A DNA stretch of 64,000 nt from Desulfamplus magnetovallimortis (lineage in GTDB: Bacteria; Desulfobacterota; Desulfobacteria; Desulfobacterales; Desulfobacteraceae): contig NZ_LT828547.1 of the NCBI RefSeq assembly GCF_900170035.1, forward strand, positions 56,281 to 120,280. Direction: 5' to 3'. The position numbers were made by a program, and so were the translations under genes. The notes beneath the pieces are model-generated. The model was not told the origin of the DNA. It saw only the letters and a list, made by a program, of their open reading frames with translations, and made no database searches. This document shows, one piece after another, positions 26,771 to 36,234 of the stretch (positions within the stretch are counted from its first letter, which is position 1; each line of letters starts with the position of its first letter).

Positions 26771-29700
26771 TCAATTTTTCAGGTCAGATGCGGTTATGGC
26801 TCTGTTTCTCCCTTGCATTTTGGCGTTATAAAGAGAAATATCAGCAGAATTAAGCCCATCCTGTACCTGTTGTCCAGGCTGTGGAATGGTGTGGATTGCA
26901 CCAAAACTGAGTGTAACATGAGAACTGACATCAGATTTTTTGTGAAGAATTTTCAGTTCCCGAATATTTTTCTGGATCTTCTTTATAATATGGCGCACTC
27001 CTTCGGCACCGGTCTCAGGCAATACCAGTACAAATTCTTCTCCACCATAGCGGGCCACAACATCGCCTGGACGATTGGCAGAGCTGACTATGGAATTGGC
27101 AATCCGACGGAGGCATTCATCACCTGCCAGGTGGCCGTAATAATCATTGTACTGTTTAAAATAGTCTATATCACACATTATCAGGGAGATTGGCGTCTGC
27201 ATGCGCATATGTCTTTTCCACTCTTTTTCAAGGGTATCGTCAAGATATCGCCGATTGAAAACCTGTGTAAGTCCATCAATACTGGATATTTTCTTAAGAC
27301 TTTTATTTGCTTTTTGTAGTTTCTCATTCAGGTTGACCAGTTCGGAGGTTCGTTGTGATACCATTGTCTCAAGTTCATTATAGAACCCTGCATTTTCTAT
27401 TGATATGGCGATCTGTGTGGATAACAGTTCCAGTACCTGAAGATGTTTCCTGGTAAAAGCGTCTTCGAGAAGATTATTTTCCAGATACAAAATTCCCTTA
27501 AGGCGTCCTGAGTTCATCAATGGAAGGGTAAGAGCCGAATTTATGATCTTCTGTCTGAAATATGAGTCTGCGGTAAAATCCCCGGATTTTGAGGCAGCAC
27601 CGAGAAGTATGCTTTCCCGTTTTCTGGCGCAGTAATTTATGAGACTGAGAGGAAAAGAGTCATTTTGAGTTGCATCGGCTGTTGCTTGCGGAATCGACAC
27701 CTCAGCCCAGTCCAGACGGGCTTCGGCCTTGATAACCCAGCGGTCGTCGATTTCAGAGAGAAAAAGTGAACGGCTGGCACCGGCATTTTCCATAACAACT
27801 CTCATCATCTTTCCAAGTAGTCTGTTAAGATTTATTTCACTTGCCAGGGTCTGGGATGCCTGAACAATGGAGATCATATCAAAAGATACAACATCGCTGT
27901 TTCTATTAAGAGTGTTTAAAAAAGTTGCCTCAGTCAGAGGGAAATTGTATCGGTCAGAGGCGGAGCCCGAGGGTAAATCCAGCATCAGGTCGGCATATCT
28001 ATTTTCAATATGTTTCACTTTGGCGAAAGCCCCCCATTTTTCATAGGCAAAGCGTGCGTCATTAATATGATATGACGCAGATAAATTCATTTTCTGCTCA
28101 AAGAGGAACTCTGCACAGCGCTCATGTGCCAGAGCTTCATTATTTATATAACCTGCATGTTGAGCTTCTGCAATGGCAAGATCGTAATATCTGAGAGCAT
28201 CCCAGTTGCGGGATTCTGCTCGTGCTCGCTCCGCTTCAACAAGTAAATATTTATGTTTGAAATTGACGGGGCTGTTATCTGCCCAGACTTTCATTTTGTT
28301 CTGATACTCTGCAACTGCATCCAGTACCTGATTTAGCCTCTCCTTGTCGAATTTTTCTCGACAGGCAAGTAGGGTTAAAGATGCATAAAAAATCATTTCA
28401 GGTACTTTTGCCTGCCCTTGAGCAATTGATGAGACAAAATCAACCTTGTCAATCATCTCCAAAGCGTCATCTATGTAGCCAAACCAGTAAAGGCTGCGAA
28501 GTTTTGCGACATAGTAATAAGAGAGCGCCAGGGGATTTTTTTTGTATTTTTTTAGAAAAGTCTCTTCAGTAAAATTATCATCATCAAATGTTTTATCACT
28601 TTTAGTTAGCCCTGACAACTGAAGCAGAGGGTTCAGACAAGCCGGTCTGACAAACTCATCAAGAACCACTGGTGCGTTATTTTGCAAAAATGGCAGATAA
28701 CGTTTGGCTTCAATCAAGAGCTGCTGACAGTTCTGCCCCCATATTGTCGGGTCTGAAATCATGAATTCTGCGCAATACCCGGCATATGTCCAGTCTCCGT
28801 TTTCAACCAGAAGAGGAAAGGAGTTCAAACTGTAATCATGGGATGATGCCAGAGGTGCTCTCCAGTGGTTTATGAAGACAGAAAAGAGCAAATAGACCTT
28901 GCCGCGCATAAGAAGATCATCAAATTGTTCCGCAAGTTTGATGGCAGTTTTTCCAAAGCGATGTCCGGTTTCATATTGACCCAGTAACGCTATGCAGACA
29001 AAGGCATAATTCATGTAGGCATAGGATGTGAGATGATTGTTGCCATATTGGAGAGAAATGGCGGTCATTTTACAGGATGACCAGGCAACAAGTTCGAGAC
29101 GGGAATCAAGGTAGGCGCTGGTCCACAATTCCATGAGAATATCCATAATGGACGCATGGTGCGCAGAAGTCATCTTTGGGGCATGTTTCAGGCTTTCAAT
29201 GCTTCGGGAGCCAAGCAGTTTTGAAACCGTTTCCAGTTCGGTTTGCAGCAAAGATGAGATATCCGCCTCTCTGATATCCACGTCAAGAAGGGAAAGTGCC
29301 TCTTTTTGAATATCTACAGCACCTGCATAATCTCCCTCCAGATGAGAATGCAACATGCGGATCATGTGAACTGAGACACTATCTTTCCTTGAAGTTGCGT
29401 TTTTCAGCAAAGTTTGAAAAACATTTTCAATGTTGCCTGTTTCACCAGCGTAATGGAGACAAAGAGCCAACTCACAGTGGATGGAAAAGGTCACCTTGTA
29501 ATAGTCCTGCCAGCTTTCCTCCGGCAGGAGCGTAACTGCTGTTTGGAGATAGCGGATTGCAGATGCATATGCTGTGGCTTTTTTAGCCAATTCACCTGCA
29601 TCCCTGTTGAGTGTTGCAAGGGTTATCCGTTCATTTTGGTCTGTAATCAGGGCAATTGCCGAGTTCAGGTTATTAACAACGTCAAAAATTTTTTCTGCTC

Positions 29701-31813
29701 CAGATCTGCTTTCATAATTTTTGAGAAGTCGTCTTCCGATACGGTAATGAATCTCTTCAGGGTTCTGAATCAATGTATAACATGCCTGCTGGATTCGATC
29801 GTGGGAAAATCGAAAGCTTGCCATATCATGTGGAATAATCAACCCTTCAGCAATGGCCTCACTCAAATCTTCAACAATCTTTTTTTCTTCAACTTGTGAA
29901 ATAACACTGAGTGTTTCGACATTGAATGCATTACCTGTACAAGCTGCAAATTGGAGAATTGACCGGGTTTCTGGTGACAATGTTTTGATTTTGGCTTCCA
30001 TAAGTTGCACAACATCTTCTGGAAGCTTCCGGCGATGAATTTTTTCAATGTCCCATTTCCAGCGTGCGGTTCCTGAATCAAAAAAAATGAGCTCTTCAGA
30101 GTAAAGTGTTTTTAGAAACTGTGTTACAAAGAAAGGGTTTCCAAGTGTTTTAGTGAAGATGAGTCCAGCCAGGGCTTCAACATCCTGGGAGGTTGTGTGC
30201 AGTGAATCCCTGCACATTGCCACTACATCTGCCCACTCAAGATTTCCAACCTTGATTGAGTCAGTGTATATGGCTTTTTTGTTTAATGATTCCAGTAGTA
30301 AAATGAGTGGATGGGAAGAAGATATCTCATTGTCTCTGTATGAGCCAATCAAAAAGAGGCTTGATTGCATGGCGTCTGTCAGAAGGGTAGAAAGCAGGTT
30401 AAGGGAGCCAGGGTCTGCCCATTGAAGGTCGTCAATGAAAATAACGAGGGGTGAGTCCTCCGTGGCTGCTGAACGGAAAAAATTCCGACAGGTATAATTG
30501 AATCGATTTTGCGCTTCAAGTCCTGACAATTCCGGCACATCCGGTTGAGGCCCGATGATAAGTTCCAGAGAGGGAAGCATCTCTATCATTAATTGTCCGG
30601 TTTTTCCCAAAGATTCCTTTAGTGACAGGGATATGGAGTCAAGTCGATCCCTGCTTTCGGAAAGCCACAGATTGACCAGTCTGGAAAGTGCCTGTTTAAA
30701 GGCATAATAGGGTATGGTGCGTTGATTCTGGTTAAACTTACCTTCTACAAAATAGCCTCTGTTTTGCGTAACGGGTTTCTGTATCTCCTTGACAAGGGAT
30801 GTTTTGCCAGTGCCGGAATAGCCTGAAACAAGAAGAATGTTGGAGTGATTATTTCTCTTTGAAATAAATTTATTGAATGTGTCGTATAGGAGTGTGCGTT
30901 CTTTTTCACGTCCGTAAAGTTTCTGGGGAAGGAAAAAGATGTTGAAGATATCATTACGACCGATTTTAAAAGAAGTAATAGTTCCTTTTTTAATAAGTAA
31001 TTCACGGCAGGTTTCAAGATCGGATTTCAGCCCGATTGCATTTTGATACCGTTGTTCAGCCGTTTTTTTCATCAGTTTTGACACTATTTCCGAAAGAACT
31101 GGCGGGATATCCGGTTTTATTTCAGATATCATCGCTGGCGGAGTTGTCATGTGGGCATATAGCATTTCAAGTGGATTGGTCGCTTTAAATGGGAGACGGC
31201 CTGACAGAAGCTCGTACATGGTCACACCGAGAGAGTAGAGATCCGTGCGGTAATCAATCTGGCGATTCATCCGGCCACTCTGTTCAGGGGAGATGTACGC
31301 CAAAGTCCCTTCAAGGGTGGAGGATTGACTCAATCCTAAGTTGGTTGGCGATAAAAGCGATGCAATGCTAAAGTCAATCAACTTGCAGACGCCTGTTTTC
31401 GGATTATATACGATATTGGAAGGAGTTATATCTTTATGAATTATCCTTTTTTCATGAATTCGACAGAGGGTATCTGCCACAGATATGAAAATGTTCAATA
31501 GTTCCAACAATTGAAATTGATGTTGTCCTGCAAGGATTCTCAGTGAATCTCCATCAAAATCTTCGGTAATAAGAATCAGGTTGCTGCCTTGTGCCTTTAA
31601 TTCATAAGCACCTATCACAGATTCGATGTCAAGAGAGGAAAGATGGCGATATTCATTTCGGTAGCGGGTCAGATCCTTGATATCCGGCCGTTCTTTTCTC
31701 AGTTTCTTTAGAACAACGTGTTTGCCATCCTTAACACGTTTCCCACGAAAAACTATAGATGTGGCACTTTCGTAGATTTTTTTTTCCTGAATGTAGTCAT
31801 TGTTTTCATTCAT
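26771..31813 (-). CDS. Multidomain signalling protein: Ser/Thr kinase - AAA ATPase/TPR-like - GAF - GGDEF
   Basis: 1680 residues. The kinase (about 8-285) has VVLKKL (lysine), HKDITPSNIVY (catalytic Asp), LIDFSIAS in place of DFG, and GTLAYISPEQSGRMN. An AAA/STAND-type ATPase follows: Walker A SGYSGTGKTS and Walker B LVIFIDDLQWAD. Residues about 650-1330 are helical, TPR-like. GAF is near 1350-1490, then a coiled coil (VSQRTSELVNLNEKLQKANK). The GGDEF domain has an intact GGEEF at 1590-1594 and an RPGD inhibitory site five residues before it, so it probably makes c-di-GMP. The architecture is known from PknB-AAA hybrid kinases. It sits inside the nqr locus between nqrD and nqrE, same strand. 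Confidence 0.92.
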   Translation of the reverse strand: MNENNDYIQEKKIYESATSIVFRGKRVKDGKHVVLKKLRKERPDIKDLTRYRNEYRHLSSLDIESVIGAYELKAQGSNLILITEDFDGDSLRILAGQHQFQLLELLNIFISVADTLCRIHEKRIIHKDITPSNIVYNPKTGVCKLIDFSIASLLSPTNLGLSQSSTLEGTLAYISPEQSGRMNRQIDYRTDLYSLGVTMYELLSGRLPFKATNPLEMLYAHMTTPPAMISEIKPDIPPVLSEIVSKLMKKTAEQRYQNAIGLKSDLETCRELLIKKGTITSFKIGRNDIFNIFFLPQKLYGREKERTLLYDTFNKFISKRNNHSNILLVSGYSGTGKTSLVKEIQKPVTQNRGYFVEGKFNQNQRTIPYYAFKQALSRLVNLWLSESRDRLDSISLSLKESLGKTGQLMIEMLPSLELIIGPQPDVPELSGLEAQNRFNYTCRNFFRSAATEDSPLVIFIDDLQWADPGSLNLLSTLLTDAMQSSLFLIGSYRDNEISSSHPLILLLESLNKKAIYTDSIKVGNLEWADVVAMCRDSLHTTSQDVEALAGLIFTKTLGNPFFVTQFLKTLYSEELIFFDSGTARWKWDIEKIHRRKLPEDVVQLMEAKIKTLSPETRSILQFAACTGNAFNVETLSVISQVEEKKIVEDLSEAIAEGLIIPHDMASFRFSHDRIQQACYTLIQNPEEIHYRIGRRLLKNYESRSGAEKIFDVVNNLNSAIALITDQNERITLATLNRDAGELAKKATAYASAIRYLQTAVTLLPEESWQDYYKVTFSIHCELALCLHYAGETGNIENVFQTLLKNATSRKDSVSVHMIRMLHSHLEGDYAGAVDIQKEALSLLDVDIREADISSLLQTELETVSKLLGSRSIESLKHAPKMTSAHHASIMDILMELWTSAYLDSRLELVAWSSCKMTAISLQYGNNHLTSYAYMNYAFVCIALLGQYETGHRFGKTAIKLAEQFDDLLMRGKVYLLFSVFINHWRAPLASSHDYSLNSFPLLVENGDWTYAGYCAEFMISDPTIWGQNCQQLLIEAKRYLPFLQNNAPVVLDEFVRPACLNPLLQLSGLTKSDKTFDDDNFTEETFLKKYKKNPLALSYYYVAKLRSLYWFGYIDDALEMIDKVDFVSSIAQGQAKVPEMIFYASLTLLACREKFDKERLNQVLDAVAEYQNKMKVWADNSPVNFKHKYLLVEAERARAESRNWDALRYYDLAIAEAQHAGYINNEALAHERCAEFLFEQKMNLSASYHINDARFAYEKWGAFAKVKHIENRYADLMLDLPSGSASDRYNFPLTEATFLNTLNRNSDVVSFDMISIVQASQTLASEINLNRLLGKMMRVVMENAGASRSLFLSEIDDRWVIKAEARLDWAEVSIPQATADATQNDSFPLSLINYCARKRESILLGAASKSGDFTADSYFRQKIINSALTLPLMNSGRLKGILYLENNLLEDAFTRKHLQVLELLSTQIAISIENAGFYNELETMVSQRTSELVNLNEKLQKANKSLKKISSIDGLTQVFNRRYLDDTLEKEWKRHMRMQTPISLIMCDIDYFKQYNDYYGHLAGDECLRRIANSIVSSANRPGDVVARYGGEEFVLVLPETGAEGVRHIIKKIQKNIRELKILHKKSDVSSHVTLSFGAIHTIPQPGQQVQDGLNSADISLYNAKMQGRNRAITASDLKN

Positions 31814-31851
31814 TATCGTGTATTTCCTGAAATGGGCATGTTATCTACACA

Positions 31852-31952
31852 GCACTACTGCTTCTTCAAGTTTAAAATGTCGGGGCTTTTTGAGGCAACT
31901 TAAGGGGTTTTGAGAGTTTTTACCCGACAATCAACCTTGAAGAAGAAGACTA
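31852..31952. repeat. R5 palindromic repeat abutting the nqrD stop codon
   Basis: CTGCTTCTTCAAGTTTAAAA then TGTCGGGG on the left and ACCCGACAATCAACCTTGAA then GAAG on the right form long inverted arms around an A/T-G centre. Its right end runs into the nqrD stop codon, so on the minus strand it follows nqrD directly and precedes the kinase gene, where it could stop or attenuate transcription. Confidence 0.8.
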
Positions 31953-32591
31953 TTGGCCGGTTTTCTCCTCATGGGAAGCACCAGGAAGGCTGTTTTTAAG
32001 CCAGACCAGAAGCCCGATTACAAAAAATGCACCAGGGGCAAGAACCATCAAACCCATGTTGCTGTAACCTGCATCAGTGAGCCACTGGGGAATTACAGGG
32101 ATACCGATTATTTTGCCTGAGCCAAGAAGTTCTCTTATAAACGCCACAATGACAAGAATCAGGCCATAGCCTGCTCCGTTTCCAAGGCCATCCATAAGGG
32201 AGGGCAGGGGAGGGTTTGCAAGAGCAAAGGCTTCAGCCCGTCCAAGTACAATGCAGTTGGTTATGATAAGGCCCACAAAAACCGAAAGCTGTTTGCTTAT
32301 ATCATAGAAAAAAGCTTTTAATATCTGATCTGTTACAATAACAAGGGAGGCTATAACTGTAAGTTCCACAATGATTCTTATGGTTGAGGGGATTTTACTT
32401 CTCATTATGGATATGATTAAGTTTGAGATGCCTGTTATAAGGGTCAATGCAATGCCCATGACAAGGGCTGTGTGCATCTGGACAGTTACGGCAAGTGCAG
32501 AGCAGATTCCAAGTACCTGATAGGCCACAGGGTTCTCTTTCCATATTCCCTTTGTAAAGGTTTGCCATAGTTCTGATTTTGCAGAAGTCAT
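31950..32591 (-). CDS. nqrD: Na+-translocating NADH:quinone reductase subunit D
   Basis: 213 residues, six membrane segments. [18 protein letters not shown] at the N-terminus, then [17 protein letters not shown], where the cysteine helps bind the iron centre shared with NqrE, and [19 protein letters not shown]. The counterpart cysteine is in [20 protein letters not shown]. It follows nqrC by 12 bases. The NqrD/RnfE choice rests on the NqrB and NqrC neighbours. Confidence 0.92.
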   Translation of the reverse strand: MTSAKSELWQTFTKGIWKENPVAYQVLGICSALAVTVQMHTALVMGIALTLITGISNLIISIMRSKIPSTIRIIVELTVIASLVIVTDQILKAFFYDISKQLSVFVGLIITNCIVLGRAEAFALANPPLPSLMDGLGNGAGYGLILVIVAFIRELLGSGKIIGIPVIPQWLTDAGYSNMGLMVLAPGAFFVIGLLVWLKNSLPGASHEEKTGQ

Positions 32592-32603
32592 TGCTGTTTA
32601 TCC

Positions 32604-33419
32604 TTAAAAGCTGTTCTGTCGGAATTTTACCGATACTGTTTCGTAGCGCTCAAGATTTTCACGAAGTCCCTCGGATAGATACTTGCCGGTGAGGGTTGCT
32701 CCGCTAATTCCATCTACATAATGTTCCTTTTTTTCGGCTGGCAGATCATCTGAATCTCCTTTTGCAATTGTCACGGATACAAAATCTCCGGAATCATTGA
32801 TGATCTTTTTTCCAATAAAGTTATTGCCAAACCAGTTTTTTTCAATCTCTCCGCCAAGACCGGGAGTTTCCGAGTGGCTGTAAACCGTAAAACCGGCAAT
32901 GGTCATGCCATCGTTTTTCACTGCAAGATAGCCCTTGATTTTCCCCCAGAGTCCCCGAGATTCAATAGGTATTATATATGCCATGATTTTACTGGTGCCG
33001 GGCTTTTTATAAAGATAGAGAGATAGCTTTTCTTCCACTACCTCTTCAATGTTTTTCTGATAAATTGCCTTGATTTTATCTTTTGACATATTTGCATCGG
33101 ACTTTAAGATGGCAGCAGCTTTGAGTATATTTTTCTGGCGGTCGATTTCCATGTTTTCAAGCTGCAATGGTTTAAGTCCAACAGATGCACCTGTCAGAAG
33201 GATTGAACATACAAGGCAGAGAATAGCTGCAAATTTTAATGCATAAATTCGTTTTTCTATAGCTTGTTGTCCTTTATTAGCAGCTTTGGTATTAGCTGCA
33301 TCGGTATCATCAGCTTCGGTATTAACAGCTTTGGTACTAACAGTGACTTCACCATTAAGAGCAGTTGCTCTATTGTCTGTCAATTCAGTTTTATCAGCAG
33401 TTTCTTTTTTATCAGCCAT
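32604..33419 (-). CDS. nqrC: Na+-translocating NADH:quinone reductase subunit C with low-complexity N-terminus
   Basis: About 271 residues. The flavin attachment motif SGATLT lies near the C-terminus (VDGISGATLTGKYLSEGL), where FMN is bound through a phosphoester to Thr. One membrane anchor (about residues 60-82, FAAILCLVCSILLTGASVGL). The first about 50 residues are a Thr/Ala/Asp/Asn-rich repeat (ADKTELTDNRATALN, then AVNTEADDTDAANTKAANKG), which is unusual for NqrC. The start ATG 33419 overlaps the nqrB stop by eight bases and has AAAAAGGAT upstream; the longer frame is less likely. Confidence 0.92.
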   Translation of the reverse strand: MADKKETADKTELTDNRATALNGEVTVSTKAVNTEADDTDAANTKAANKGQQAIEKRIYALKFAAILCLVCSILLTGASVGLKPLQLENMEIDRQKNILKAAAILKSDANMSKDKIKAIYQKNIEEVVEEKLSLYLYKKPGTSKIMAYIIPIESRGLWGKIKGYLAVKNDGMTIAGFTVYSHSETPGLGGEIEKNWFGNNFIGKKIINDSGDFVSVTIAKGDSDDLPAEKKEHYVDGISGATLTGKYLSEGLRENLERYETVSVKFRQNSF

Positions 33420-34668
33420 TGGGGATCCTTTTTGCCACAGCAATTTTTATGGTGATGTGGTCAAGCAATGGAGAGAAAACGTTCATGAAAAGTATGGAAA
33501 GCATCACGCCTTCAACATAAGCAGGATTTACAGCTCGGATAAGAACTGTGAAAAAACCTATAAGAAAACCGTATATCCAGCGTCCTGCATCTGTACCAGG
33601 AGCTGAAACAGGATCTGTTGCCATGTAAGAAATACCAAGGGCAAAGCCGCCGGAAAAGAGATGATAAAGAGGCCCTGCAGAAAACCATGTCCCCTGGGGG
33701 CCTGGAAGGAGCTTGAAGATCATTGATGTAATAACAACTCCTGCAATGCCGCCGATGATTATCCTGTAGCTTGCAATGCGTATAACCATCAGGAAAATTG
33801 CCCCTGCAAAGCAGAGAAGTGCGGAGGTCTCTCCTATACTTCCCGGGTGAAGTCCTGTCAGCAAGGTTTTAAGGTCAAATCCTGCCTGATGCAACGTGGC
33901 TTCAATATATCCGGTGCTGCCACCAAGGGAAAGTGGCGTTGCTCCACTTAAAGCATCAACAAGCACCTGATCAATCTGATTTTTGACAATCGGTATGGCC
34001 TGTGAAATTCCGGTGATTCCATTCTGTATTGAAGCACCTGCTTCTGTTATTTTTTCAGGGATCACACGCCACACAGCATTGCCTGACATGCTTGCAGGGT
34101 AGGAAAAAAAGATAAACGCCCTTGCAGTAAGTGCAGGGTTTAAAAGATTTCGTCCTGTTCCTCCAAACACCTCTTTTCCAATGACAATTCCAAAGCTCAT
34201 ACCAACTGCCACCTGCCAGAGGGGGATGGTTGGCGGAAGTGTCAATGGAAAGAGAAGACCTGTTACCAGAAGCCCCTCTGTCACCTCATGTCCCCTGATT
34301 GTGGCAAAGAGGATCTCCCAGAAAAAACCAACTGTATATGAGACAATGATAATCGGTACCACATGGAGGGCACCAGTTGTGAATGTCTTGAAGAAACCGA
34401 TCTGTTCAGGCAAAGATGCAGCAAGATAGTATTGATATCCCGCATTATACATGCCGAAAAGGGTTACAGGCAGAAGTGCAAGAATAACAAAGCTCATGAA
34501 TCTTTTGAGATCCAGATGATCCCTTATGTGCGGTGCGCATCTGTTTACCGGAGATGGCAGAAAGAAAAAGGTTCTGGTTGCCTGATATATGCCAAAAAAA
34601 CGGCTCATACTGCCACCGGGTTTAAAATAGGGGTCGATTTTTTCAAACAGGTATTTTAATTGTTTCAT
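33412..34668 (-). CDS. nqrB: Na+-translocating NADH:quinone reductase subunit B
   Basis: 418 residues. KYLFEKIDPYFKPGGSMSRF at the N-terminus and VNRCAPHIRDHLDLKRFMSF are NqrB, not RnfD, features. The FMN attachment site is SGATPLS in LVDALSGATPLSLGGSTGYI. GKEVFGGTGRNLLNPALTARAF and YMATDPVSAPGTDAGRWIYG are conserved. About ten membrane segments. It is the core Na+-channel/riboflavin subunit. Upstream (on the minus strand) is a 260-base gap with the R7 tandem repeat, so it may have its own promoter apart from nqrA. Confidence 0.95.
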   Translation of the reverse strand: MKQLKYLFEKIDPYFKPGGSMSRFFGIYQATRTFFFLPSPVNRCAPHIRDHLDLKRFMSFVILALLPVTLFGMYNAGYQYYLAASLPEQIGFFKTFTTGALHVVPIIIVSYTVGFFWEILFATIRGHEVTEGLLVTGLLFPLTLPPTIPLWQVAVGMSFGIVIGKEVFGGTGRNLLNPALTARAFIFFSYPASMSGNAVWRVIPEKITEAGASIQNGITGISQAIPIVKNQIDQVLVDALSGATPLSLGGSTGYIEATLHQAGFDLKTLLTGLHPGSIGETSALLCFAGAIFLMVIRIASYRIIIGGIAGVVITSMIFKLLPGPQGTWFSAGPLYHLFSGGFALGISYMATDPVSAPGTDAGRWIYGFLIGFFTVLIRAVNPAYVEGVMLSILFMNVFSPLLDHITIKIAVAKRIPNG

Positions 34669-34688
34669 GGCTTTTCACTAAATGTGGT

Positions 34689-34889
34689 TAAGGAATTGAT
34701 TTTTAATAACTTGCCCATTCATCTCACCCCCAGCCACCTCTTACAGGCTTGCCATGGGGAGCTTGGGAAAGTTAATTAAACCCAATTACTAAGGAATTGA
34801 TTTTTAATAACTTCTCCATTCACCTTGCCCCCAGCCAAATTTTACAGACTTGCGAGGGGAAGTTTTGGAAAGTTAATTAAACCCAATTA
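34689..34889 (+). repeat. R7 tandem duplication, two units of about 100 bases
   Basis: Both units run from TAAGGAATTGATTTTTAATA to GGAAAGTTAATTAAACCCAA. The middle reads CACCCCCAGCC or GCCCCCAGCC, then a short hairpin. The same core (CACCCCCCAGCC...GGGGAGTTTGGGTAAGTTA) is at 62493-62685, where it is interrupted by a MITE. The unit fills the leader of nqrB. Confidence 0.85.
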
Positions 34890-34928
34890 CTAAGTTGTTT
34901 TTTTGTTATTTGTTGTACTCGTCAGTCA

Positions 34929-35771
34929 TTAGTAATCACTGATCTGTCCGGCTACGAAAGTTCCTATATAAATCATCCATAAGATAAGAAAAATATGCAA
35001 AACATCATTTTCAGAGAACCAGATTCCCTTTGTCCACAATTTTTTTGTAATGCCCTTTTTATTATAAATATAATAGGCCATCATTGTACAAAAAAGCAAA
35101 AACCATGCACCGAGAAGCGCCAAATCCATGGAATAGTTGAATTTGTAGTAGCGCAAGATATTCAATAAACAGAAAAAAATGAAAGCCGGAGTTGAAATCC
35201 ACACCATAAGTTCAAAGGTGATGAGGGATTTCACCGGTAATATTCCTCCGATAATCACTAAAATTGCATATATGGCTGAACTCAGTATGGCATACACAAA
35301 CAGCACCTGCTGTAGCGTTCCTTCTGTACAGGATAGTGCTATTGCAACCACCATCGCATTTATACTGATTTGCTGGAATATAAGGTAGATAAGTTCCCAC
35401 CAGCTTGTCCATGAGCATGTTTTTTTCCCGGCACATTTGATTTCGTAGCCAAATGCCTGGTAGCTTGTCCCTGCAAGAAGTGCCCCGATGCCCCACAACA
35501 AAAGTGAAATGCCCCACCATAAACGTGACTCTTCTCCATTGTTACTCTGGAAAAAAAACAGAGCTGTTCCAATGGTTAAAAAGCCCAGAAAAAAGACCCA
35601 GAAAGTTGAAAGTGGCTGACTTATAACAATTTGCTTAGAGGCGATTCTGATTACCATGCAGGGTTGTTTCATACACCACTTTTCTGGTGTCAGCTCAGGA
35701 TCTTCATGTGGAATTGAATCCAGTCGATTGACAACAGATAACAATTTTTTTGAAAGTTTTTGTAGGAACAT
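34929..35771 (-). CDS. Multi-pass membrane protein of unknown function
   Basis: 280 residues with about seven predicted membrane segments from residue 55 on (FWVFFLGFLTIGTALFFF, ISLLLWGIGALLAGTSYQAF, VLFVYAILSSAIYAILVIIGGI and others). Charged N-terminal 50 residues precede them. A short pair, GTSYQAFGYEIKC and WWELIYLIFQQISINAMVVA, recalls DUF6962-like proteins, but this is not secure. It lies within the nqr locus, between the alcohol dehydrogenase and nqrB, same strand. No catalytic motif seen. Confidence 0.65.
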   Translation of the reverse strand: MFLQKLSKKLLSVVNRLDSIPHEDPELTPEKWCMKQPCMVIRIASKQIVISQPLSTFWVFFLGFLTIGTALFFFQSNNGEESRLWWGISLLLWGIGALLAGTSYQAFGYEIKCAGKKTCSWTSWWELIYLIFQQISINAMVVAIALSCTEGTLQQVLFVYAILSSAIYAILVIIGGILPVKSLITFELMVWISTPAFIFFCLLNILRYYKFNYSMDLALLGAWFLLFCTMMAYYIYNKKGITKKLWTKGIWFSENDVLHIFLILWMIYIGTFVAGQISDY

Positions 35772-35820
35772 ATGTATAGTAATCTTATTTTAGGCAAATA
35801 GTGTTTTTAAGTATAGTATT

Positions 35821-35907
35821 CCATATAACGTACATGGCTGATGACCGCCACAATCGAAGATATGAAAGTCGTTTTAAAAACAGGATGTTACCGAGACTTT
35901 CATATAA
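35821..35907 (+). repeat. R8 dispersed repeat copy
   Basis: CCATATAACGTACATGGCTG, ATGACCGCCACAATCGAAG, then GAAAGTCGTTTTAAAAACAG and CGAGACTTTCATAT. The outer ends (ATGAAAGT / ACTTTCAT) are inverted. The tandem pair at 63815-63983 is the same family in reverse. Confidence 0.8.
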
Positions 35908-35908
35908 A

Positions 35909-36085
35909 ACTCAAAACTGACACCTATGATCTTTTAAGCCTTGTCAACACTGTCTGAATCAGGATACCCAGGATTAACAGGATAAGGCAGGATTATCTAT
36001 CCTGAACATCCTATCCATCTTGGTTATCCTGATTCAGACAAATTCAATAGCTAACGAAAAAGCCATCAAGGTGTCGATTTTGAGT
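35909..36085 (+). repeat. R1 nested palindromic repeat, copy 4
   Basis: Outer arms ACTCAAAACTGACACC and GGTGTCGATTTTGAGT, inner arms TGTCTGAATCAGGAT and TATCCTGATTCAGACA; 177 bases, close to copies 1 and 6. Confidence 0.9.
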
Positions 36086-36086
36086 A

Positions 36087-36178
36087 TAAAATTGAATTGG
36101 CAAGCATAATGTAGGGGCAACCCTATGTGGCTGTCCTTCAAAGTTGAGATTAAAAAATATTTTTCTGGAAGTCTATAG
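36087..36178 (+). repeat. R2 dispersed repeat copy
   Basis: AAAATTGAATTGGCAAGCAT, a GGGGCAACCCTATGTGGCTG centre and ATATTTTTCTGGAAGTCTAT end match the copies at 6806 and 39311. Confidence 0.8.
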
Positions 36179-36234
36179 GTGAACATAAATTTTTTCCCAT
36201 TATTTCTTGAGGCTTAACCGGAAGAAATATTTGT

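Larger units (their letters stand above)
35772..36234. other. 463-base intergenic region made of three repeats in series
   Basis: R8 (35821-35907), R1 copy 4 (35909-36085) and R2 (36087-36178) follow each other with one or two bases between. They appear as a stacked set of mobile repeats. No gene. Confidence 0.8.
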
